In this document: positions 1-5,142 of the stretch, one piece after another
Numbering within the stretch: position 1 is the first letter of the stretch
Layout of the letters: each line of letters starts with the position of its first letter
Origin: Anaeromyxobacteraceae bacterium
GTDB taxonomy: Bacteria > Myxococcota > Myxococcia > Myxococcales > Anaeromyxobacteraceae
Assembly: GCA_027349605.1 (NCBI GenBank)
Contig: DAIEMM010000091.1
Coordinates: 1 to 7,931, forward strand
Direction: 5' to 3'
Length of the DNA: 7,931 bases
The notes under the pieces: generated by a model
Told to the model about the DNA's origin: nothing
Databases searched by the model: none
What the model saw: only the letters and a program-made list of their open reading frames with translations
Program-made: the position numbers and the translations under genes

Positions 1-153
1 AATCGGGTGATGCACGAGCGGGTCGTGCTGCTCACGATCGTCACCCGCGAGGAACCCCGGATCCCGACCGCGAAGCGACTCAACGTGACCGAGGTCGGCG
101 CCGGTATCCTGCGGTTCGTCGCGCACTTCGGCTTCATGGAGTTGCTCCTCTGA
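1..153 (+). CDS. kup: Kup-type potassium uptake protein, C-terminal part (partial, early stop)
   Basis: The frame is open from the first base of the window and ends at TGA 151-153, giving 50 residues. It begins NRVMHERVVLLTIVTREEPR and ends in AHFGFMELLL. The 'LHE-VVLLT' strand followed by a '(Y/F)GF(M/W)E' element is characteristic of the cytoplasmic C-terminal domain of Kup/HAK/KUP potassium-proton symporters, which are inner-membrane proteins. Known family members normally continue for several tens of residues after this element and end near a conserved motif containing an 'IPPN' and a 'V(I/V)ELG' stretch. Here the protein stops immediately after GFME, so it looks 3'-truncated. Codons such as CGA, GGT and TTG are more frequent here than in the neighbouring genes, which fits relaxed selection, though 50 codons are too few to prove it. 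The N-terminal membrane part lies outside the window. Family identity is fairly sure; whether the gene is functional is unknown. Confidence 0.75.
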   Translation, partial: NRVMHERVVLLTIVTREEPRIPTAKRLNVTEVGAGILRFVAHFGFMELLL

Positions 154-308
154 CCGGGCGGGTTCGTCGCAGTCGACGGGGATGGGCGTGGAGCCCGACG
201 TCGATTGCACGGTCGATGCCTACCCGGAGCCTCGCAACGGCCCGCGCCGGCTGGAGAATGCCCAACCGTGACTCCATGCGTCACGACTCGGGGTCGGTGG
301 CGACCCGG
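154..308. other. Convergent intergenic gap between kup fragment and response regulator
   Basis: This gap lies between the stop of the plus-strand Kup fragment and the stop of the minus-strand response regulator, so it should hold 3' ends only. A short open stretch starting at ATG 182 reads MGVEPDV before ending at TGA 269-271. The VEPDV faintly recalls the residues that follow GFME in intact Kup proteins, but the following residues do not continue the family pattern. Apart from the two small hairpins listed separately I see no gene here. Confidence 0.5.
267..306 (-). terminator. Two small hairpins after the response regulator, possible weak terminator
   Basis: Two perfect short inverted repeats lie just beyond the response-regulator stop codon. 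One pairs GGGTCG (291-296) with CGACCC (301-306) around a 4-base loop. The other pairs CGTGAC (267-272) with GTCACG (280-285) around a 7-base loop. Neither is followed by a T-rich stretch on either strand, so they are not classical intrinsic terminators. Their position between two converging genes makes an end-of-transcript or RNA-stabilising role plausible but unproven. Confidence 0.3.
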
Positions 309-1004
309 CTACCCGTTGAAGCGGTAGCCCACGCCGCGCACGGTCTCGAGCCAGCGCGGCTTCTCGGCGTCGTCGCCGATGTGGGCGCGCAGCCGGGCCA
401 CGAAGTTGTCCACCGTCCGCTCGGTGCCGATGTAGAGCGAGCCCCACACGGCGCGGGTGAGCTGCTCGCGGGAGTAGACGCGGCCGGGATGGGCCACGAA
501 GAAGGCCAGCAGGTCGAATTCACGCGCGGTGAGATTGGCGACCTCGCCCCCCACGGTGACGCGCCTCTCCCCGAGGTCGATCTCCACCATCCCGAAGCGC
601 TTCAGCTGCCGGGCGGGCCCGGTCGCCCCGGTGGCCCGGCGCCGGCGCAGGGCGGCCCCGATGCGGGCCAGCAATTCTCGAAGCCCGAAGGGCTTCACCA
701 CGTAGTCGTCGGCGCCCAGCGCCAGCCCCGCCACCTTGTCGGCCTCCTGCCCCTTCGCCGACAGGATGAGGATGGGCATGTCCGGGTCCTCCCTGCGCAG
801 CTCCCGGACGAGCTCCAGGCCGCCCAGCCGCGGCAGCATGACGTCCACGATGAGCAGGTCGGGGCGCTCGGTGCGGGCGATGCGCAGCCCCTCCTCGCCG
901 TCGGCGGCGGTGCGGACCTTGTAGCCTTCCATGGCCAGGTTGAGGTCGAGCCCGCGCAGGATGTTGGGATCGTCCTCGACGATCAGGATCCGCTCGCCGC
1001 TCAT
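309..1004 (-). CDS. OmpR/PhoB-family response regulator
   Basis: The 231-residue product is a DNA-binding transcription regulator that is switched by phosphoryl transfer from its partner kinase. The receiver domain spans about residues 4-118 and contains the acidic pocket E10/D11/D12, phospho-acceptor D54 in IVDVMLP, switch residue S82 and K104 in VVKPF. A winged-helix output domain (about 137-230) contains LTAREFDLLAFFV, the recognition-helix region with RTVDNFVARLR, and the terminal wing VRGVGYRFNG. Length and domain order are typical of the family. The start is the ATG at 1004. It overlaps the kinase stop as ATGA (1004-1001), and a GGAGG (complement of 1015-1019) lies 10 bases upstream, so translation is probably coupled to the kinase. 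Known members bind direct repeats upstream of their targets; the target here cannot be read from the sequence. The cytochrome gene just upstream is the most obvious candidate, by position only. The family call is firm; the specific regulon name is unknown. Confidence 0.95.
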   Translation of the reverse strand: MSGERILIVEDDPNILRGLDLNLAMEGYKVRTAADGEEGLRIARTERPDLLIVDVMLPRLGGLELVRELRREDPDMPILILSAKGQEADKVAGLALGADDYVVKPFGLRELLARIGAALRRRRATGATGPARQLKRFGMVEIDLGERRVTVGGEVANLTAREFDLLAFFVAHPGRVYSREQLTRAVWGSLYIGTERTVDNFVARLRAHIGDDAEKPRWLETVRGVGYRFNG

Positions 1005-1903
1005 GGCTTTCGCGCCTCCGAGGCCGGGAGCAGCACCGTGAAGGCCGCCCCCTTGCCGAGCTCGCTCCTCACGCCGACCTTCCCGCCGTGGGCCTGCACC
1101 ACGTGCTTCACCATGGAGAGGCCAAGGCCGCTGCCCTCGATGGTGCGCTCGAGGGGGTCCTTCCCCCGGTAGAACTTTTCGAAGATGCGCTTCTGGTCGG
1201 CTCCGGGGATGCCCGGGCCGTTGTCCTCGACCACGATCTCCACCGACCCGTCGACCCCGCGGGCGGCGACCGTGATGCGCTTGTCGGCGCCGGTGTACTT
1301 GAAGGCGTTCTGGAGCAGGTCGACGAGCGCGTCGGAGAGCGCGTCGCGGTCGGCGTAGACCATCGGCAGGTCGTCCGGGACGTCGCGGCGCACCTGCGCC
1401 GCGGACTGGATCCGCTGGGGCTCCATGGCGTGGAGCGCGTCGTCGACGATGGGGCCGAGCGGCTGGCGGCGGAAGTCGTAGCTGCGCTTCCCCGATTCCA
1501 TGCGCGCCCAGTCGAGGAGGCGGGCGATGAGCACCGAGAGCCGCTCGGTCTCGGCCGCGATGATGCCGAGCGCCTCCCTCTCCTGGGCCGGGTCGGCGAT
1601 GCGCCCGAGCTGCAGGGTCTCGACGAACATGCGGATGCTGGTGAGCGGCGTGCGCAGGTCGTGGGAGACCTTGTTCACGAAGTCGGTCTGCAGCCGGGAG
1701 ACGTAGGCCTCGCGGTACAGCACGACCAGCGTGCCGATGGTGCCGAGGATGGTGGTGGCGACGAGCGCCAGGATGAGGGTGCCGAAGACGTAGTCCTGCT
1801 TCTGGCGCCCGAAGACCAGGATCAGGATGCCCACGGTGAGCATCATGGCCGCGGGGACGACCACGAATCCGATGATGAGCGGGTAGACGCGCCGGAGCTT
1901 CAC
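1001..1903 (-). CDS. Sensor histidine kinase with two membrane helices and no periplasmic domain
   Basis: This is an inner-membrane histidine kinase that phosphorylates the overlapping response regulator. From the GTG at 1903 it is 300 residues. Two hydrophobic helices (about 6-31 and 39-63) are joined by only about seven or eight polar residues, so there is no extracytoplasmic sensor domain. No HAMP or PAS domain fits between helix 2 and the H box. The DHp domain has SHDLRTPLTS with phospho-acceptor H81. The catalytic ATPase domain shows the N box around N199 (LLQNAFKY), the G1 box DNGPGIP (227-233), the F box FEKFY (241-245) and the G2 box GSGLGLSMVKH (257-267). An ATG farther upstream at 2005 would add 34 Arg/Pro/Ala-rich residues, but that stretch is the pair of hairpins after the cytochrome gene, so GTG 1903 is preferred. 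No convincing Shine-Dalgarno precedes the GTG at normal spacing; a G5 run sits only one base away. The signal sensed is not evident. Confidence 0.9.
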   Translation of the reverse strand: MKLRRVYPLIIGFVVVPAAMMLTVGILILVFGRQKQDYVFGTLILALVATTILGTIGTLVVLYREAYVSRLQTDFVNKVSHDLRTPLTSIRMFVETLQLGRIADPAQEREALGIIAAETERLSVLIARLLDWARMESGKRSYDFRRQPLGPIVDDALHAMEPQRIQSAAQVRRDVPDDLPMVYADRDALSDALVDLLQNAFKYTGADKRITVAARGVDGSVEIVVEDNGPGIPGADQKRIFEKFYRGKDPLERTIEGSGLGLSMVKHVVQAHGGKVGVRSELGKGAAFTVLLPASEARKP

Positions 1904-1923
1904 GCCCCCATCGTAGCCCAGGG

Positions 1924-1964
1924 AAAACGCGAAAGCCCGCCGATGCACGGTGGCATCGACGGGC
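1924..1964 (-). terminator. Intrinsic terminator of the decahaem cytochrome gene
   Basis: On the minus strand GCCCGTCGATGC (1964-1953) pairs with GCATCGGCGGGC (1946-1935) across a 6-base loop. This gives a 12-bp stem with one G-U pair. It is followed by TTTCGCGTTTT (1934-1924), a T-rich tail that stands out in this GC-rich DNA. The structure lies 55 bases past the cytochrome stop and 20 bases before the kinase GTG, so it should end most cytochrome transcripts and limit read-through into the kinase and regulator genes. Confidence 0.7.
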
Positions 1965-1973
1965 CTCGTTCGA

Positions 1974-2003
1974 GCCTGCCGGCGCGCGGGGGCGCCGGCA
2001 GGC
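1974..2003 (-). terminator. GC-rich hairpin directly after the cytochrome stop codon
   Basis: GCCTGCCGGCG (1974-1984) and CGCCGGCAGGC (1993-2003) form a perfect 11-bp stem with an 8-base loop, beginning 15 bases after the cytochrome stop. It lacks a T tract of its own and lies just upstream of the hairpin that has one. It may slow polymerase, protect the mRNA 3' end or act as part of a tandem terminator. The pairing is certain; the role is inferred. Confidence 0.5.
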
Positions 2004-2018
2004 ATTCACCCTATGTCG

Positions 2019-4469
2019 CTACTTGAACCAGGTGAAGATGGTGTCGATGGCGGCGTTGAGGATGGTCGTCGCCTCGGTGGAGTTGGCGGCGGGGAGCATC
2101 ATGCCGCCCTGGGCCGTGTGCGTGTCGAACCCTGCGAGCTCTCCTGCGGCGTTCTCGTTGATCATCTGCGTCCGGTGGCAGGATCCGCAGGCGCGCGACC
2201 CGGGGCCGGAGACGTACATGGGCACCGTGCCGATGGTCCGCCACGACGGCCACGTCGTGTTCTGCGCCGATGCCGAGAAGATGCCCGGCAGGGACAGGAG
2301 GTTGTTCGGCACGTCGTAGGTCGAACCGGTGGCCGACGCCGACGTGTGGCACGACTCGCAGTTGAAGATGGTCAGGTACGGGTAGAGCGACTCGACCTTC
2401 TCCTGGTAGCGGAGCGCCTCGACCGGGTCGTTGAAGTTGACCCGCCCTGCGTCGAAGGCCTGCATGGAGTGGATCGCGTGGACGTACGAGTCGATCGAGC
2501 GCGACTGCTGCTCGAGGTGCGAACCACCGCTCAGGGTCACGTGGCAGAGGCGGCAGGCGACGGTGGTCGCGCTACCGTACGCCGGGGAGTGGAACGTGGT
2601 CCCGAGCGCGTCGTGGCACTTGTTGCACTTCGCCACGTCGACGATGAACCGACCGTAGGAGTCGGCGTCGGCGACGAGGGCGTTGGCCACGAGGTCGAAC
2701 GTCTTGGTGATGCCCTTGACGGCGATGGCCGGGTTGGTGGCCGAGACGGCCACGGTCTGGTCGAGGCCGACGACCGGCAGGAAGCCGATCTCCAGCCGGT
2801 TGACGGTTCCGTTGGCCAGCTTGTCCGCCCAGAGGGACAGGTCGGCGGTGATGGTCCAGGACGTGTTGCCGGCGGTGGCGACGGCCGGAACGACGGTGAG
2901 GCGCGCGCTGTTCCTGGAGCTGGCCTCCGTCCACTCGATCGCCCGCTTGCCGTCGGCTTCGGTCCCGTGGCCCGTGACGATGAAGTCCTTGGTGTCGTAG
3001 CCGTAGAGGCTGACCACGACCGTGGGCTTGATGAGGGCGTTCGCGGCGGCGCCGCCCATCGTCGCGTTGACGGTCAGCACGTTCGTGGCGTCATCGAACG
3101 TCGCCGTGTTGATCTGGGAGGTGATCGAGGCCGAGTACTTGGCCCCGGGCGCGGCGTAGATGGTGTCGAGGTAGCCCGTGTGCATCTGGCTGAAGGGGCG
3201 GCCGATGTAGCCAGACACCGCGCCGTGGCAGCTGTTGCAGGCCGGCCCGGTGTAGGGCTCGTAGAGACCCATGGTGTGGATCTGGTCGAGGGGCGGGGTC
3301 TTCATGAGCACGGTGAGCGACGGGGCGCGGTTGGGCTCCTGGTCACTGGCCGTGACGGGGTGGCAGCTCTTGCACGTCGTGATCGTGAAGTTCGCGTCGG
3401 TCAGGACGCGGTCGAGCTTGCCCTCGTGGCAGGTGGCGCAGTTCGCCATCGACGTCGGGTAGCCGAACTCCATCGCGTGCGACATGTGCGTGTCGTTCAT
3501 CAGCTTGGCCTTGTAGGCGTAGATGGTGTTCTGCTCGGGGGTCGTGACGCCGTTCTGCGCGGCGTACGCTGCCGGGTCCTCGGCGAGGAGCTGCCAGGCC
3601 TGGTGGCCGCCCGTGCGGGTGTCGTAGTGGCAGACCTTGCAGGAGAGGAAGTCGCCGAGCGCGTCGCCCCCGGTGACGGCCGGCACGTTGCCCCGGATGT
3701 TGCCGTGCTTCGCGAAGGGCGTCATGTGGCACTTCTGGCAGCCGCTCACGTTGGCGGTGGAGACGTAGTTGTTCGTCCCGATGATCTTCCCGGCCTGCGC
3801 GACGTTCGCGTAGAAGGAGATGCGCTTGGCGTCGTTCGCGAAGAGCTTGGTGTCGCCGAACTCCAGGTAGAGCTGCCCGTTCTCGACGGCGGACAGATTG
3901 GCCGCGTGGGTACCGGAGGCGGTGAACTGGCCGGGCGAGCCTACGACCGGCGCGAACGTGCCGAAGGAGTAGGTCGTGAACGGGTACGAGTTGGTGGCCG
4001 TGTCGTACTGCGCGAAGTACACCGTCCGGCCCGCGAAGGTGGTGCTGTCGATCACGCCCGTGTACGGCGCGCCGTCCTTCGACAGCGTGAAGGTCACGGT
4101 GTTGGTGTAGTTCGTCGTCGTGCCGACCTGCGCGGACGCGACGCCCGAGATGCCGGAGATGGCGATGTTCGGGCTCACGATGCCGTTCACGAGGGTCTGG
4201 TAGAAGTTCTGGTGCTCCTGGCCCGTCTTGGAGTGGCAGATCACGCACTGCTCGGCCTGGGCGAGGGCCGGGCCGGCGGGGCCGGTGTCGCCCGTCGCTC
4301 CCGTCGCTCCCGTCGCGCCGGTGGCGCCGGTGGCGCCGGTGGCGCCCGTCGCGCCGGTGGGGCCGGTGGGGCCGGCCGCGCCCTGCGGACCGGTGCTGCC
4401 CGAGCAGGCCGTCAGGCCGAGGCCTGCCGCGACCAGCACGGAAAGTGTCATGAGCTTCGACGTTCGCAT
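2019..4469 (-). CDS. OmcA/MtrC-family decahaem c-type cytochrome, outer-membrane lipoprotein
   Basis: The 816-residue product is an extracellular or outer-membrane electron-transfer protein. It has a lipoprotein signal peptide (about 1-21) ending in a lipobox LTAC, with lipidated C22 followed by Ser rather than Asp, which favours outer-membrane sorting. A collagen-like Gly-X-Y stretch follows (24-68). Ten CXXCH haem-binding motifs start at C75, C244, C277, C344, C366, C411, C615, C639, C704 and C761. Motif-free, Thr/Val-rich segments at about 100-240 and 430-605 look like the beta domains I and III of MtrC/MtrF/OmcA. That gives a layout of one haem, beta domain, five haems, beta domain, four haems. 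At least fourteen non-motif His residues could supply the ten distal ligands. Apart from C22, every cysteine belongs to a CXXCH. The ATG at 4469 is chosen because it begins the signal peptide and has an ideal ribosome site. Known relatives reduce Fe(III), Mn(IV), humics or electrodes; the acceptor here is not readable. No MtrA/MtrB-like partner is in the window. Confidence 0.93.
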   Translation of the reverse strand: MRTSKLMTLSVLVAAGLGLTACSGSTGPQGAAGPTGPTGATGATGATGATGATGATGATGDTGPAGPALAQAEQCVICHSKTGQEHQNFYQTLVNGIVSPNIAISGISGVASAQVGTTTNYTNTVTFTLSKDGAPYTGVIDSTTFAGRTVYFAQYDTATNSYPFTTYSFGTFAPVVGSPGQFTASGTHAANLSAVENGQLYLEFGDTKLFANDAKRISFYANVAQAGKIIGTNNYVSTANVSGCQKCHMTPFAKHGNIRGNVPAVTGGDALGDFLSCKVCHYDTRTGGHQAWQLLAEDPAAYAAQNGVTTPEQNTIYAYKAKLMNDTHMSHAMEFGYPTSMANCATCHEGKLDRVLTDANFTITTCKSCHPVTASDQEPNRAPSLTVLMKTPPLDQIHTMGLYEPYTGPACNSCHGAVSGYIGRPFSQMHTGYLDTIYAAPGAKYSASITSQINTATFDDATNVLTVNATMGGAAANALIKPTVVVSLYGYDTKDFIVTGHGTEADGKRAIEWTEASSRNSARLTVVPAVATAGNTSWTITADLSLWADKLANGTVNRLEIGFLPVVGLDQTVAVSATNPAIAVKGITKTFDLVANALVADADSYGRFIVDVAKCNKCHDALGTTFHSPAYGSATTVACRLCHVTLSGGSHLEQQSRSIDSYVHAIHSMQAFDAGRVNFNDPVEALRYQEKVESLYPYLTIFNCESCHTSASATGSTYDVPNNLLSLPGIFSASAQNTTWPSWRTIGTVPMYVSGPGSRACGSCHRTQMINENAAGELAGFDTHTAQGGMMLPAANSTEATTILNAAIDTIFTWFK
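4266..4400 (-). repeat. Collagen-like Gly-X-Y tether with 9-bp tandem repeats inside the cytochrome gene
   Basis: Residues 24-68 of the cytochrome form fifteen uninterrupted Gly-X-Y triplets, between the lipidated cysteine and the first haem. Seven consecutive copies are Gly-Ala-Thr (residues 39-59, bases 4293-4355), encoded by near-identical 9-bp units such as GGCGCCACC and GGAGCGACG. The stretch could act as an extended stalk or trimerising rod that holds the haem domains away from the membrane. Because the unit is a multiple of three, slippage would change stalk length without breaking the frame. Confidence 0.85.
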
Positions 4470-4477
4470 TTGTACTG

Positions 4478-4484
4478 CCTCCTT
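4478..4484 (-). promoter_or_regulatory. Strong ribosome-binding site of the cytochrome gene
   Basis: The minus strand reads AAGGAGG here, eight bases before the ATG at 4469. This near-perfect Shine-Dalgarno sequence settles the start codon. It excludes the longer upstream frame that would add 59 residues and hide the lipoprotein signal peptide. Confidence 0.85.
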
Positions 4485-4528
4485 GAGGGACTGACTTGAC
4501 GGCCGATGAGACGGAAGTTCGTCGCGCG

Positions 4529-4545
4529 CTTCACTGAAAGGTGAA
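4529..4545. repeat. Repeat copy 1: CTTCACTGAAAG with TTCAC/GTGAA dyad
   Basis: The 12-mer CTTCACTGAAAG (4529-4540) occurs again exactly at 5102-5113. In this copy it lies within the dyad TTCAC-N6-GTGAA (4530-4545), about 60 bases upstream of the cytochrome start codon, a good place for an operator. Its right part also recurs inverted as TTCACCTTTC at 4710-4719. The role is inferred. Confidence 0.45.
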
Positions 4546-4598
4546 CTCGTGGAGAAGGACACTACACCGATCGATCGGCGATCGGGAGAAGTCTGTCG

Positions 4599-4609
4599 GT
4601 CCCTGTTGG
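4599..4609. repeat. Left arm of an 11-bp inverted repeat, GTCCCTGTTGG
   Basis: GTCCCTGTTGG is matched by its exact reverse complement CCAACAGGGAC at 5092-5102. The arms bracket 482 bases of the intergenic region. I see no target-site duplication next to the arms, so a miniature transposable element is possible but not supported. Confidence 0.4.
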
Positions 4610-4709
4610 AGCCTGCCGGGTCCGACGACCCTGGCCACGGGGACACCCGGTCCGGGGTCGTGAAATCCGCTTGAATGCTTGCTTATCTGCGTTTCCGTAT
4701 TTCGGGACG

Positions 4710-4719
4710 TTCACCTTTC
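4710..4719. repeat. Repeat copy 3: TTCACCTTTC, inverted relative to 4536-4545
   Basis: TTCACCTTTC here is the exact reverse complement of GAAAGGTGAA at 4536-4545. It is followed by GTCAC, so it resembles a degenerate form of the same dyad. It lies about 240 bases upstream of the cytochrome start, in the AT-richer island. It may be a second, weaker site for the same regulator. Confidence 0.3.
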
Positions 4720-5091
4720 GTCACATCCGGGAGCGTGCCGCAGGGCGCAAGGATTTCGCTCCGGGATCCGGGCCGTCCGGTCAGCGTCCGTTGCCCCGGG
4801 CGACGGGCCCCGGACCCGCGGGACGTCCCTACGCGTCACCGAAAATGGACAACACGAGTCGAAAATCCGGGGATCCTGCCTCGCGTGCCGGACGTTCGCG
4901 CGTCCTGTCGCGGGGATATGCCGGGGGCCCCGGAGCGCCGAGGGGGGCGGGCGATCGCCTCCCGGGTCGAGCGCCGGTCGTGCGCCCGGAGAGCCGGCCC
5001 GGCTCGCCGATCCAGTCGGGCCGCAACTGGTCCCGCGAACGTGGGACAGCGGCGATCTCGCAAGGTTTGCGCGCTTCCGCGAGACCTGCAC

Positions 5092-5102
5092 CCAACAGGG
5101 AC
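5092..5102. repeat. Right arm of an 11-bp inverted repeat, CCAACAGGGAC
   Basis: This is the exact reverse complement of 4599-4609. Its last base overlaps the first base of the second CTTCACTGAAAG copy (5102-5113), so the two repeat types are directly joined at this end but separated by about 60 bases at the other. Confidence 0.4.
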
Positions 5103-5126
5103 TTCACTGAAAGTGAGTCAACTCAC
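5102..5126. promoter_or_regulatory. Repeat copy 2 fused to a GTGAGT/ACTCAC dyad, possible operator or 3' hairpin
   Basis: The second exact CTTCACTGAAAG (5102-5113) contains the dyad TCACT-GAA-AGTGA (5104-5116). It runs into a second perfect dyad GTGAGTCAACTCAC (5113-5126). On the minus strand the latter lies 17 bases after the fadJ stop and reads GTGAG-TTGA-CTCAC followed by TTTC. It could therefore be a short, weak terminator hairpin for the fad operon instead of, or as well as, a regulator site. Both readings are inference. Confidence 0.35.
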
Positions 5127-5142
5127 CCCATGGGGGGGGCGC

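Larger units (their letters stand above)
4470..5142. other. 673-base intergenic region between fadJ and the cytochrome gene
   Basis: No convincing gene lies here. The open frames on both strands translate into Arg/Pro/Gly-rich protein without any recognisable motif, as GC-rich non-coding DNA does. The region must hold the cytochrome promoter and the 3' end of the fad transcript. Notable content: an AT-richer island at about 4660-4720; a palindrome CCGATCGATCGG at 4567-4578; a paired segment with ACGACCC (4625-4631) and GGGTCGT (4655-4661); several short repeats and dyads listed separately; and a run of eight G at 5132-5139. I could not identify a sigma-70 or sigma-54 promoter with acceptable spacing, nor a known riboswitch. 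Confidence 0.6.

Noticed and set aside
1904..2005. 34-residue N-terminal extension of the histidine kinase from the ATG at 2005
   Set aside because: The extension is encoded by the two hairpins downstream of the cytochrome gene and is Arg/Pro/Ala-rich and signal-less. The GTG at 1903 lies directly before the first membrane helix.
1950..4499. Long plus-strand open frame of 849 codons opposite the cytochrome gene
   Set aside because: It is a GC-driven antisense shadow. The minus strand carries a lipoprotein signal, ten CXXCH motifs and a strong ribosome site, while the plus frame is Arg/Gly/Val-rich with no motif.
4609..4619. GAGCCTGCCGG also present at 1972-1982
   Set aside because: The 11-mer is GC-rich and lies in unrelated contexts (a leader versus a terminator hairpin); this is probably coincidence.
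4470..4646. 59-residue N-terminal extension of the cytochrome
   Set aside because: It would bury the lipoprotein signal peptide; the AAGGAGG at 4478-4484 is ideally placed for the ATG at 4469.
4600..4800. Cyclic-di-GMP (GEMM) riboswitch or sigma-54 promoter upstream of the cytochrome
   Set aside because: Both were looked for because they are common near cytochrome genes in this kind of bacterium. The conserved riboswitch core and the GG/GC pair of -24/-12 elements were not found at proper spacing on the minus strand.
4711..5091. Minus-strand open frame of 126 codons and overlapping frames in the intergenic region
   Set aside because: Products are Arg/Pro/Gly/Ser-rich without a motif, several overlapping frames are open at once, and no good ribosome site was seen. 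This is typical of GC-rich non-coding DNA.
4599..5102. Miniature transposable element bounded by the 11-bp inverted repeat
   Set aside because: The flanking bases show no target-site duplication and the similarity does not extend inward beyond 11 bases, so the arms are reported only as repeats.
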